From NCBI GenBank assembly GCA_946480055.1, contig CAMLID010000039.1:1-29612 (forward strand): a stretch of DNA of 29,612 nucleotides. The letters run 5' to 3'. The notes below the pieces were generated by a model. The model was not told where the DNA came from. It did not search any database and worked only from the letters and a program-made list of their open reading frames with translations. The translations under genes and the position numbers were made by a program. Shown piece after piece: positions 6,767-14,413 of this stretch (position 1 is its first letter; each line of letters begins with the position of its first letter). The DNA comes from an uncultured Lysobacter sp. GTDB lineage: Bacteria; Pseudomonadota; Gammaproteobacteria; Xanthomonadales; Xanthomonadaceae.

Positions 6767-7363
6767 ATGCCAGCCACTTCAAGCTTCGCGATCGATGTGC
6801 CAGACGCCCTGCTCGCCCGTGCGCGCGCCGGCGAGCGGGCCGCGTTCGAGCAGATCTATCGCTGGTTCGAGCGCCCGGTCTACACCCTGGCGCTGCGGAT
6901 CCTGGGCGGCAGCGGCGGCGATCGCGAGGAGGCGGCCGAAGTGCTGCAGGACACCATGCTCAAGGTGCTGGGACGGATCGGCGACTTTCGCGGCCAGGGC
7001 GGCGGCGGCGGCAGCCCGTTCTGGGGCTGGTTGCGCCAGATCGCGATCAACGAAGCCCTGATGCGCCTGCGCAGCCAGCGCCGCCACGAGCACGCCCTGG
7101 TGCTGGAAGACGACCGCTACGCCGACGAACAGGCCCCACCGCCGCCGGCCGCCGCCGACGCCTCGGCGCTGACGCGCGCCCTGGCGCAACTGCCGGCCGC
7201 GACCCGCAGCGTGCTGTGGCTGTACCACGCCGAGGGCTACACCCACGACGAAATCGCGGCGCTGATGCAGCGCACGCCGAGTTTCTCCAAATCCCAGCTC
7301 GCGCGCGGCGGTCGCCGCCTGCGCGAACTGCTGGAACCGACCACGGAGGCCACCCATGCCTGA
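6767..7363 (+). CDS. ECF-type RNA polymerase sigma factor
   Basis: 198 residues. Region 2 spans about 12-100 (ALLARARAGERAAFEQIYRWF, then EEAAEVLQDTMLKVLGRIGDF and WLRQIAINEALMRLRSQRR) and region 4 about 135-190 (ALAQLPAATRSVLWLYHAEGYTHDEIAALM, ending SKSQLARGGRRLREL helix-turn-helix). There is no region 3, as expected for ECF factors. The linker between the domains is Ala/Pro-rich. No ribosome-binding site is evident before the ATG at 6767, so translation may be leaderless or start slightly downstream. The stop overlaps the next gene, an anti-sigma-like membrane protein, which argues for a coupled sigma/anti-sigma pair. The start codon lies only 85 bases from divergent qmcA. Confidence 0.92.
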   Translation: MPATSSFAIDVPDALLARARAGERAAFEQIYRWFERPVYTLALRILGGSGGDREEAAEVLQDTMLKVLGRIGDFRGQGGGGGSPFWGWLRQIAINEALMRLRSQRRHEHALVLEDDRYADEQAPPPPAAADASALTRALAQLPAATRSVLWLYHAEGYTHDEIAALMQRTPSFSKSQLARGGRRLRELLEPTTEATHA

Positions 7364-8231
7364 CGCCAGCTCCCGCCACGGCGCGCCCGCGCCGAGCGAC
7401 TGGTCCACCGCCTTCGCCAGCCTGCCGGCGGAGACGCCACCGGCCGACGGCTGGTCGCGCCTGTCCGCAGCGCTGGACGCGCGCGGCGCAGGCGCGCCGA
7501 GCGCCGCCCGTTCGCCGCGGCGTCGACGCTGGCCGGTCTGGACCGCGGCCGCCGCAGCTTTGGCGGTGATGGCGCTGGTGCCGGTCGCGTTGCAGCGCAG
7601 TACCGACACGCCCGAAGCGAGCCGCATCGCGACCGCGAACCTGCCGGCCGCGATCGTTCCGGCGCCCGACCGCAACTCCAATCCGACGCCGACGCCGAGC
7701 ATCGCCGCCGACACTCGTCCGTCCGCCCTAGCCTCGCAGGACGTCGTCGCGCCCGCGCCCGCCATCGCCACCCGCGAGCTGCCGGCGGGCAAGATCGCCG
7801 GTACAGAGCGCAAGCCGCACCCGAAGGCGCGTCACCCACAACGCCGCGCCCCGGCACCTGTCATCGAATCGGCGAACGCCGAACCTGCGACCGCGCTGGC
7901 CGCCGCCGAGGCCGCCGATGTCGAAGCCGCCGACGCCGCCGCGATCGCGCAATGGCAGGCCGAGTCGGCGCAATTGGAAGCCCTGGTCGCGCTGGCCCGC
8001 GACGAGCGCGTCGGCAGCGCCGGCGCGACCCTGATGAGCGCCGACCTCGACAGCCGGATCGGCGTGATCGACGCCGCCCTGCGCCAGGACGGCCTGCCGG
8101 CCGCGCAACGCGCCGCGCTGTGGGAACAGCGCGTGCAGACACTGCGCGACCTGGCCGGCGTCGAGAGCACCCAACGCTGGCTCGCCGCCCACGGCGAGCG
8201 CTACGACGGCGCGCTGGTGCGCGTCGACTGA
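7356..8231 (+). CDS. Single-pass membrane protein, probable anti-sigma factor
   Basis: 291 residues, overlapping the ECF gene by 8 bases. Residues 1-55 are cytoplasmic (APSDWSTAFASLPAETPPADGWSRLSAAL, which resembles anti-sigma N-terminal helices), an RRRR stop-transfer cluster precedes one membrane helix (59-79), and the rest is a periplasmic Ala/Pro-rich linker (80-180) followed by a helical domain (about 185-291; LEALVALARDERVGSAGATLMSADLDSRI). There is no HxxxCxxC zinc anti-sigma motif, so it is not a ZAS-type factor. The assignment rests on operon position, topology and the N-terminal segment; the sequence alone is not conclusive. Eighteen codons before the membrane helix are rich in Gly/Ala. 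Confidence 0.7.
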   Translation: MPDASSRHGAPAPSDWSTAFASLPAETPPADGWSRLSAALDARGAGAPSAARSPRRRRWPVWTAAAAALAVMALVPVALQRSTDTPEASRIATANLPAAIVPAPDRNSNPTPTPSIAADTRPSALASQDVVAPAPAIATRELPAGKIAGTERKPHPKARHPQRRAPAPVIESANAEPATALAAAEAADVEAADAAAIAQWQAESAQLEALVALARDERVGSAGATLMSADLDSRIGVIDAALRQDGLPAAQRAALWEQRVQTLRDLAGVESTQRWLAAHGERYDGALVRVD

Positions 8232-8290
8232 TCCGCCATGCCGCTCCTTATCTCCCGCCCGTCCAGTCCACATCACCTTCCGAGGTCCGT

Positions 8291-9637
8291 ATGACATCCC
8301 GCCGCCTCCGCATCACCGCGCTCGCGCTCGCGACCGCCGCGACCGTCGCTTCGGTGGCGGTCGCCCAGGACGCCGCTGTGCGCACGCGCACCGTAGCGAC
8401 CCGCAGCGACGCCAAGACCGACGCCAAGACCGATGCCGAAATGAAGGCGGCCTTGGATCAGCTGCGCCAGGCCCAGCGCCGGGTCAGCGAACTGGCGCGC
8501 GCACGCGCCGAAGGCGCGCGCGGCCAGGCTTACATCGCCCGCGACGCCGCCGGCCTCGCCCGCGACGAAGCCGGCCTCGCACGACTGGCCGCGCTCGACG
8601 CGCAGCGCCAGATCGTGATCCGCCAGACCGAACAGCGCCCCTTGCTGGGCGTGGTGCTGAATTCCGATCCGCAGGCCGGCGCGCGCATCGTCGCGGTCAC
8701 CCCCGACAGCGCCGCGGCCAAGGCCGGCCTGCGCAGCGGCGACCGCATCGTCACCGTCAACGGCGACGCGCTGCGCGGCGACGACAGCGAAACCCGCCTG
8801 GCCGCGACCCGTTCCGCACTCGACTCGCTGGACGTGGATGTGCCGATCGCGATCGGCTACGAACGCGAGGGCCGCGAGACCACGGTCAAGATCAAGCCGC
8901 AGCTGGGCGAGCACGTGCTGGTGTTCGACAGCGACGAGGGCGGCATCGTCACACCCGGCGGCAATGTGGTCATGGGCCGATTCGCCTTCGATCCCGAAGA
9001 CGCCAAGTCCTACGCCTTCGACATGCAGCAGCTGCCGGCGATCAAGCAGCGCGTGCGTGCGGACATCGCGCGGACCGGCCCGATCTTCGCCTGCAGGGGT
9101 GGCGACTGCCCGACTCCGGCGCTGGTCGAGGCATTCCGCTGGAACGGCTTGAACCTGGCCACGGTCGATCGCGGCCTGGGGCGTTACTTCGGCACCGACC
9201 GCGGCGTGCTGGTGCTCAGCGCCGGTGCCGACCTGGCCGGCCTGGAACCCGGCGACGTGATCCGCAGCATCGACGGCAAGCCGGTGAGTACGCCGCGCGA
9301 CACCATGGAAGCGCTGCGCGCGCGTCCGGAAGGCAGCGAAGTCGCGGTCGCCTATCTGCGCGATCGCAAGGAAGCCAGCGCGCGGGTCAAGGTGCCCAAG
9401 AGCATGCGCCTGCTGCTGCCAACGCCGCCGGCGCCGCCCGCTCCTCCGGCACCGCCCGCACCGCCGCATGCGATGGCACCCCCTGCGCCGCCCACGCGGC
9501 CGTCCGCGCCACGCGCACCGAAGCCGCCGGCCGCACCGGCCGCACCGTCGACGCTGGCACCGCCTGCGCCTCCGGCCCCGCCCGCTCCGCCCACCCCGCC
9601 TCCGCCGCCGCCGCCGCCCACACCGGTCCTGGTCTGA
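8291..9637 (+). CDS. Periplasmic double-PDZ protein with proline-rich tail
   Basis: 448 residues from the ATG at 8291. Residues 1-25 are a signal peptide, 47-112 a predicted coiled coil after a KTDA repeat (42-49), 115-203 a first PDZ domain (GVVLNSDPQAGARIVAV, AKAGLRSGDRIVTVNGDAL), and 288-368 a second (GVLVLSAGADLAGLEPGDVIRSIDGKPV). Cys268 and Cys273 (ACRGGDCP) lie between them. Residues 378-446 are a tail of PPAPPAPP-type repeats. There is no catalytic Ser/His/Asp protease domain, so this is a binding module, unlike DegP/HtrA. As the third gene of the ECF cluster, 59 bases after the anti-sigma-like gene, it may sense envelope state or bind C-termini of misfolded proteins. That role is inference. 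The longer open frame upstream (to 7952) belongs to another frame of the preceding gene. Confidence 0.88.
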   Translation: MTSRRLRITALALATAATVASVAVAQDAAVRTRTVATRSDAKTDAKTDAEMKAALDQLRQAQRRVSELARARAEGARGQAYIARDAAGLARDEAGLARLAALDAQRQIVIRQTEQRPLLGVVLNSDPQAGARIVAVTPDSAAAKAGLRSGDRIVTVNGDALRGDDSETRLAATRSALDSLDVDVPIAIGYEREGRETTVKIKPQLGEHVLVFDSDEGGIVTPGGNVVMGRFAFDPEDAKSYAFDMQQLPAIKQRVRADIARTGPIFACRGGDCPTPALVEAFRWNGLNLATVDRGLGRYFGTDRGVLVLSAGADLAGLEPGDVIRSIDGKPVSTPRDTMEALRARPEGSEVAVAYLRDRKEASARVKVPKSMRLLLPTPPAPPAPPAPPAPPHAMAPPAPPTRPSAPRAPKPPAAPAAPSTLAPPAPPAPPAPPTPPPPPPPPTPVLV

Positions 9638-9650
9638 TCCGGGACGGGTA

Positions 9651-9674
9651 GCCGGCGTCGCATCGGGCGCCGGC
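9651..9674. terminator. Possible terminator hairpin after the PDZ gene
   Basis: GCCGGCG (9651-9657) and CGCCGGC (9668-9674) form a 7-bp stem 14 bases past the stop codon. No T-run follows, so it is a weak candidate, perhaps a factor-dependent stop between the convergent genes ending at 9637 and 9820. Confidence 0.4.
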
Positions 9675-9819
9675 AGCGGTTCATCGGTGGGTTAGCGGCA
9701 GCGCGGGTTGCGACGCGCGGCCGCGATCTCGCGCCGCAGTTCAAGGCGGCGCGGTACGGGTGACGCGATCCGCGCCGACCCCGCGCTTCACGACGACGCG
9801 GCCGAATGCCTGCGCCGGC

Positions 9820-10770
9820 TCAGCGCTTTTCCTGCGGCGCCGCCTCCACCCACTTGGCGAACACCGCGTCGATCTCGCTGTCGGCGACCGCCTTGCCCTG
9901 CTCCAGGCCGCCGGCCTGCTCGAACAGCGGAATGATCATCGCCATGCCGTCGATCTTGGTCTTCAGGTGCACGCCCGGCGCCTTGCCCAGGAACGCGTCC
10001 CAACGCTGGCGCACCTTGCCCCAGTAGCCGCGGGTCGCATCCCAGTAGGTGTAGGCCGGCTTGAAATCGACGTCCTTGGTCTGCTGGTAATCGTTGAAGC
10101 CGGACTCGCGCGCCAGTTCCATCTGACTGCCGTCGGGCTTGCGCAACACCTTGGTGTTGAACTGCTCGTGGGTCCAGCCGCCCGGGGTCAGGGTATGACG
10201 GTTGATCGCCGAGACCGCGTTGTAGTCGCTGCGCTTGGTGTACTCGCGACGCGGTAGCGGGCGCCAGCTCAGGTCGCTGGTCCAGGTGGCCACGCCGTTG
10301 CGGTATTCCCAACGGCCGGTGCCGCAGTAACGCGGCGCGTCGCTGACTTCGAACACGCACTGGGTCCAGGCACCGCGGGTCAACTCGGCCGGGATCGCGC
10401 GCACCTGCCAGGTCTGGTCGGCGCTGAACTCGAAGCGCGTCGGCGCCTCGTAGGTCCAATCCTGACGCCAGTGCTTGGTCACGTGGCCGCTCTTCTCGTC
10501 GACCAGGATGTGCTGCAGGACGATCTTGGTCGGAGTGTCCTCGACCACGATCACGGTCTCGTTGCCGCCGCTGCGCATGGCCGGCGCGCGCTCGTAGCCG
10601 GGTTGCAGCAGCACGGTTTCGTCGAACGCGAAATCGACGATGTACTCGCCCTGCATGGCCAGGATCGAGGCGCGGTCGCGCGCGGCGTCGGTCGCGGCAG
10701 GCGCTGCGGCGAAGGCTGGCGTTGCCGCGCAGGCGAGCGTCAGGCAGGCGGCTAGCAGTCGGAGCTTCAT
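9820..10770 (-). CDS. Secreted DUF6607-like protein of the haem operon
   Basis: 316 residues with a signal peptide (KLRLLAACLTLACAATPAFA, cleavage near residue 22). It reads as what I recall as DUF6607, a family of unknown function in which secreted, tryptophan- and tyrosine-rich proteins are encoded with TonB-dependent receptors. Recognisable traits are QGEYIVDFAFDETV near the start, HWRQDWTYEAPTRFEF, and the motifs NAVSAINRHTLTPGGWTHEQ and AYTYWDATRGYW. It is the last gene of the minus-strand hemP operon, 82 bases after the cysteine-rich small gene. The gap contains imperfect GATTCGG-type repeats but no clear promoter, so it is probably transcribed from the Fur-box promoter at 14263-14290. 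Location is likely periplasmic or on the outer surface. No catalytic motif is visible. Confidence 0.75.
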   Translation of the reverse strand: MKLRLLAACLTLACAATPAFAAAPAATDAARDRASILAMQGEYIVDFAFDETVLLQPGYERAPAMRSGGNETVIVVEDTPTKIVLQHILVDEKSGHVTKHWRQDWTYEAPTRFEFSADQTWQVRAIPAELTRGAWTQCVFEVSDAPRYCGTGRWEYRNGVATWTSDLSWRPLPRREYTKRSDYNAVSAINRHTLTPGGWTHEQFNTKVLRKPDGSQMELARESGFNDYQQTKDVDFKPAYTYWDATRGYWGKVRQRWDAFLGKAPGVHLKTKIDGMAMIIPLFEQAGGLEQGKAVADSEIDAVFAKWVEAAPQEKR

Positions 10771-10851
10771 GGGTACGGTTCTCGGTTGATGGATGGATAG
10801 CGGATTCGTTGCGGCGAATTGATTCGGCAGAGTCGGCAGATTCGGTGGAGC

Positions 10852-11433
10852 TCAGTGCGAGGCGATCGGCTGCGAGCCGGATGCGGCGGCGCGACGCGCC
10901 ATGCAGCAACAGGTGTCCGGCCCGGTGCGCAGGAGCGCGCCTTCGGCCGCGGCGATGCGGCGCGCATGCTCCAGACCCAGCGCCGAAGGCGTGGCGCTGT
11001 CGGCGACCACGATGCGGCGACCGGCTTCGTCGTGGGCCAGTTGCAAGCGCAGCACCTGCGCATTCCAGCCGCCGCCCAGCCGCCGCCACAGACCGCGGCA
11101 GACGCGGACGAAGCGACCGCCGGCCGCTTCGTTGCGACGGTGGGGCAAGGCGCCGACGGCGAGGTCCCAGGCCAGGAAGTCGCTGTCGGGCAGCAGGTAC
11201 AGGCGCCAGCACGCGCGTCCCTGCGCGTCGCGGAACAGGATCGATTCGCGCGCGGGCTCGGCCTCCTCGCCGACGCAGCGTTGCGCGCCGACGCTGTCCA
11301 GCCAGCCGGCCAGCGCGTCGTGATGACGGCGCGGATACAGGCACAGCACGGTCGCGACCGCGGCCAGTCGCTCGGGCGCGGGCAGTGCGCCCGCGTCCGT
11401 GTTCGCTCCCGGTCGTGATCGCGGCGCGCGCAT
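10852..11433 (-). CDS. Unrecognised cytoplasmic protein in the haem operon, cysteine-rich C-terminus
   Basis: 193 residues with no signal peptide or membrane segment. It starts 4 bases after the receptor stop, so it is translationally close-coupled to it. The sequence is tryptophan- and arginine-rich (ARESILFRDAQGRACWRLYLLPDSDFLAWDLAVG) and the C-terminal part contains a run of three cysteines followed by Met (DTCCCMARRAA). A His-His pair lies near the N-terminus (YPRRHHDALAGWL). Cys and His clusters of this kind can bind haem or metal, but I do not recognise the family and no haem-binding fold can be asserted. Position between a TonB receptor and a DUF6607 gene in a Fur-type operon makes an iron/haem handling role likely. 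It could be a haem chaperone, sensor or degrading enzyme; none of these is shown by sequence. Confidence 0.72.
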   Translation of the reverse strand: MRAPRSRPGANTDAGALPAPERLAAVATVLCLYPRRHHDALAGWLDSVGAQRCVGEEAEPARESILFRDAQGRACWRLYLLPDSDFLAWDLAVGALPHRRNEAAGGRFVRVCRGLWRRLGGGWNAQVLRLQLAHDEAGRRIVVADSATPSALGLEHARRIAAAEGALLRTGPDTCCCMARRAAASGSQPIASH

Positions 11434-11437
11434 GCGC

Positions 11438-13753
11438 TTACCAGTTCACCGCCAGGCTGACGCCCAGGCTGCGGCCCGAGGCGCTGTAGCGGTCGATGGT
11501 GCCGCTGGTCGCCGCCAGAGTGCTGGGCAGATCGCCGCCGTCCCAGTACTTCTTGTCGCCGAGGTTGAACACGCCGACGTCGACCTTGGCGCCCGGCGCG
11601 AAGCTGAAGTGCGCGAGCAGATCGAGCACGCCGTAGCCCGGCGTCGCGAACAAGCCGGCCTGCGGCAGATCGCTCTTGCGGCGCGCGAAACGGCCGGCCA
11701 GCTCGATGCCCCAGCTGTCGCGGTCGTAGGCCAGGCCCAGCGAGCCGCGCAGCGGGTCGATCGAGGACAGCGCCGCACCGGTGCTGCGGTCCTCGCCCTT
11801 CGACCAGGCCGCCGCGCCGCGCAGCGACCAACCGGCCAGCGACGGCGACAGCGCCTCGAAGTCGACGCCGCCGCGCAGCTCGACGCCGCGGATCTCGGCC
11901 TCGGCCACGTTCTGCGACTGGAACACCATCAGGCCCTGGGCGTTGTCGCCGATGTAGCGCTGCGATTCGATGAAGTCGTCGTAGCGGTTGTAGTAGGCCG
12001 AGGCCTCGAGGTAGACCGCCTCGCCCGAGTAGCGCAGGCCCAGCTCGACGCCGTTGCTGGTCTCGGGCTTGAGGTCGGGGTTGGGGATCGCGGTGTAGCC
12101 GAACTGCAGGTTGGTGAAGCCCAGGTTGACGTCGTTGTACGGCGGCGCGCGGAAACCGTGCTGGTAACCGCCGAACAGCGACCAGTCCTGCGCGAAATGC
12201 CAGACCGCGCCCAGCTTCGGCGACACCGCGGTTTCCTTGAGCTCGCTCACCGCCACGCCGGGGTTGTCGCCGGCGAAGATCGCGTCGACTTCGGGTTTGA
12301 GTTCGTAACGGTCCACGCGCAGCGCCGGCACCAGACGGAATGCGCCGTCGGCGAAGCTGATCTCGTCCTGCACGAACAGCGCCGCGACCGTGGTCCGGCT
12401 GACCGGGAAATCGCGTACCGGGAATGCGTCCGGCGAGATGCTCTTGGTGATCGCGCCGGTGGTGAGGTTGGTGGCCTGGCCGTCGCGCTTCTGGCGGATG
12501 TCGGTGCGGGTGTATTCGAAACCGTAGGTCAGGGTGTGCTCGACCGAACCGGTGACGAAGCCCTTGTGCAGAGTGGCCTCGGCGCCGACCGCGCGCTGGT
12601 CGAAGTTGAACTCGCGCTCGCGCCGGGTCGGGTTGGTCGCACGGCCGCCGACGATGGTCACGCGCTCTTCGGTGGTGCGCTGAGTGGTCTCGCTGTCCTG
12701 GCGGAAGATCTGCCACTGCAGCGAGTCGGCGAAAGCGGCGTCGAGCGCGTCGATCTCGTGCGCGAACGACACCCGTGCGCGAGTCTGATGATCGTCGCCG
12801 AGCAGCGACAGGGTGCGCACGGCCGGCGCACCCGGTGCGACCACGGCGTTGCCGCGCGAGCTCAGCACATCGGTGTCGGTCTGATCCTCGTTGCCTTCCA
12901 CGGTCAGCTTGAAGCGCTGGTGCTCGCTGGGCGCGAACACCAGCTTGGCCAGCAGGCTGCGGCCGTCGCTGTCCTGCGGATTGGCGGCGGTGCGACTGGC
13001 GTCCTCGCTGCGGCGCGTGCCCATGCTTTCGGTTTCCTTGCCCTGGCGGTGGCCGACCGCGACCAGACCCGACCAGCGCTCGCCGCCGAAGGCCGCGGTG
13101 GCGCCGCCGAACAGGCCGCGGTTCTCGCCTTGGTAGCCGAGCTTGAAGCCGAAGTAGCTGTCCTTGCCGTCCAGCAGGTAGTCGGACGGGTCCTTGGTGA
13201 CGAAGGACACCACGCCGCCGAGCGCGTCGGAACCGTACAGCGCGCTGCTCGGGCCGCGCACGATCTCGACTCGCTTGAGGGTGTCGAGGTCGACGAAGTT
13301 GCGGTTGGCGTTGGAGAAGCTGCCGATGCTGAAGCTATCCGACACCGGGATGCCGTCGGTTTCCACGCGCACGCGGTTGCCGCCCAGGCCGCGGATGCGG
13401 ATGTCGCCGATGCCGAAGCGGCCGACCACGTTGCTCACGCCGATGCCCGGCTCGTAGCGGAACAAATCCTTGAGATCGCGCACGATCTCCTCGTCCATGC
13501 GCTCGCGGTCGATCGCGGTGACCACGGCCGGCACATCCTGCAGCTCGCGCTCGGTGCGGGTGGCGGTGACGACGATGCGTTCGAGCTCACGCGCGCCGGC
13601 GCCGGAACCGTCCGGCGATTCGGCCGTGGCGTCGGCAGGCGCGGCCAGCGCCACGCCCGGCAGGGCCAGCATCAGGGCCAGCGCGAGCGCGCTGGGAACG
13701 AGGGGAGTACGGACGGACCGGCGCAGGCCGGCATTGCGATCGACGCGATGCAT
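11438..13753 (-). CDS. TonB-dependent outer-membrane receptor, haem-receptor-like
   Basis: 771 residues from the ATG at 13753, which gives a signal peptide (ending GVALAAPA, residues about 20-42). A longer frame to 13930 has no signal and is rejected. The plug follows, with a TonB-box-like ERIVVTATRTERELQDVPAVVT, and motifs IRIRGLGGNRVRVETDGIPVSD and VRGPSSALYGSDALGGVVSF. Late in the barrel are FRAPPYNDVNLGF and AIPNPDLKPETSNGVELG, matching the FRAP and NPDL boxes of haem/haemoglobin receptors, and the protein ends in the canonical aromatic residue (AVNW). The conserved His usually found between FRAP and NPDL in HemR/HmuR is absent, so the ligand may be bound differently, or the substrate may not be haem. 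Second gene of the hemP operon; a 251-base gap separates it from hemP. Confidence 0.9.
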   Translation of the reverse strand: MHRVDRNAGLRRSVRTPLVPSALALALMLALPGVALAAPADATAESPDGSGAGARELERIVVTATRTERELQDVPAVVTAIDRERMDEEIVRDLKDLFRYEPGIGVSNVVGRFGIGDIRIRGLGGNRVRVETDGIPVSDSFSIGSFSNANRNFVDLDTLKRVEIVRGPSSALYGSDALGGVVSFVTKDPSDYLLDGKDSYFGFKLGYQGENRGLFGGATAAFGGERWSGLVAVGHRQGKETESMGTRRSEDASRTAANPQDSDGRSLLAKLVFAPSEHQRFKLTVEGNEDQTDTDVLSSRGNAVVAPGAPAVRTLSLLGDDHQTRARVSFAHEIDALDAAFADSLQWQIFRQDSETTQRTTEERVTIVGGRATNPTRREREFNFDQRAVGAEATLHKGFVTGSVEHTLTYGFEYTRTDIRQKRDGQATNLTTGAITKSISPDAFPVRDFPVSRTTVAALFVQDEISFADGAFRLVPALRVDRYELKPEVDAIFAGDNPGVAVSELKETAVSPKLGAVWHFAQDWSLFGGYQHGFRAPPYNDVNLGFTNLQFGYTAIPNPDLKPETSNGVELGLRYSGEAVYLEASAYYNRYDDFIESQRYIGDNAQGLMVFQSQNVAEAEIRGVELRGGVDFEALSPSLAGWSLRGAAAWSKGEDRSTGAALSSIDPLRGSLGLAYDRDSWGIELAGRFARRKSDLPQAGLFATPGYGVLDLLAHFSFAPGAKVDVGVFNLGDKKYWDGGDLPSTLAATSGTIDRYSASGRSLGVSLAVNW

Positions 13754-13850
13754 GAAGTCAGCTCGAGTGGTGGATTCGGGCTGGCTGGCATGCCGTCGAA
13801 CGGCTGGCTGGCGGCCTGGAGGAGGGTTTGGAGCGCCGTCCGTGGCGCGG

Positions 13851-13869
13851 AACCCGAACGGGTCGGGTT
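13851..13869. repeat. Inverted repeat in the hemP-receptor gap
   Basis: AACCCG at 13851-13856 and CGGGTT at 13864-13869 form a perfect 6-bp stem with a 7-base loop, about 100 bases ahead of the receptor start. It could stabilise, pause or process the operon message. The remaining gap (13754-14004) holds no gene I can support. Confidence 0.35.
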
Positions 13870-14004
13870 GCCGATCAGCGTTACGGGAATGTGCTGCGGA
13901 GCCGCTCAGAGAACCCGCCGCGACCGGCATGGCATCGCCGCACCGCCTCCCTTCCCTGGGACTGCGGCGCGGCCATGCCGTAACGGTGTTGCGGGCTACG
14001 GCGC

Positions 14005-14232
14005 TTACTTGGTCAGGATCAGCTTGTCGTTGCGGGTATGGCGCAGGCGATAGACCTCCCCGCCGTGGCGGATCAGGATTTCGCGCGCGCCGCGCAACAA
14101 GGCGACGCTTTCGACCAACAAAGCGTTGGCCGCCGTCACGGCGCTCGCCGCGGGGGCGACGGCGGTGACTACCGGGGGAAGGGAGCGATCAGTACGAGGT
14201 TTGAGCTGCAACACCGGCTGGCGCAGGGACAT
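14005..14232 (-). CDS. hemP: Hemin uptake protein HemP
   Basis: 75 residues. The C-terminal third, about LLRGAREILIRHGGEVYRLRHTRNDKLILTK, is the hallmark of the HemP family (a short DNA/RNA-associated or small regulatory-like protein with the conserved GxxxxIxHxGxxYxLRxTxxxKLILTK pattern). The N-terminal half is a poorly conserved Pro/Ala/Val-rich extension, typical in proteobacteria. HemP genes usually lead haem-uptake operons under Fur control; in some bacteria the protein activates transcription of the neighbouring receptor gene. Here it is the first gene after the Fur-type promoter and is followed by a TonB receptor. Its start codon has no strong ribosome-binding site (CACCTGCC upstream), so leader structure may matter. 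Confidence 0.93.
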   Translation of the reverse strand: MSLRQPVLQLKPRTDRSLPPVVTAVAPAASAVTAANALLVESVALLRGAREILIRHGGEVYRLRHTRNDKLILTK

Positions 14233-14240
14233 GGCAGGTG

Positions 14241-14259
14241 ACTCGATCAGGGGTCGAGT
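14241..14259 (-). promoter_or_regulatory. Leader hairpin of hemP
   Basis: ACTCGA (14241-14246) and TCGAGT (14254-14259) pair perfectly with a 7-base loop. On the minus-strand transcript the stem lies between the promoter and the hemP start codon, ending 8 bases before the ATG at 14232. It could modulate translation or stability; no ligand is implied. Confidence 0.4.
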
Positions 14260-14262
14260 TGG

Positions 14263-14290
14263 ATGATAATGATTCTCATTTGCCAGTCAA
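14263..14290 (-). promoter_or_regulatory. Fur-box promoter of the hemP operon
   Basis: On the minus strand TTGACT (14290-14285), a 16-base spacer and TATCAT (14268-14263) form a promoter. The spacer and -10 are covered by a Fur box reading GCAAATGAGAATCATTATC (14283-14265) in 6-6-1-6 hexamer layout, agreeing with the GATAAT-GATAAT-C-ATTATC consensus at about 16 of 19 bases. Binding of Fur-Fe2+ would block the promoter, so the operon should be induced by iron limitation. Confidence 0.85.
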
Positions 14291-14350
14291 CACCTGTTTG
14301 CACCGTCGGTCGGAACGCAGCCGGCGCCTCGGACCAGCGGCTATCCACGC

Positions 14351-14384
14351 GCCGGCCCGGATACGGACCCCTGATCGGGCCGGC
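14351..14384 (-). terminator. Hairpin downstream of the aldo/keto reductase gene
   Basis: GCCGGCCCG (14351-14359) and CGGGCCGGC (14376-14384) form a perfect 9-bp stem with a 16-base loop, 30 bases past the reductase stop on the minus strand. There is no T-run. It separates the reductase from the hemP promoter. Confidence 0.45.
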
Positions 14385-14413
14385 TTCAGGCAGGACAGTT
14401 CAAGCAGGACGGC

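Noticed and set aside
11438..13753. Frameshift or truncation of the receptor
   Set aside because: The frame is intact from signal peptide to the terminal Trp; the arrangement is normal for a functional receptor.
11399..14053. 884-codon plus-strand frame opposite the TonB receptor
   Set aside because: It is an antisense shadow in GC-rich DNA; the minus-strand receptor has intact plug, FRAP, NPDL and terminal aromatic features.
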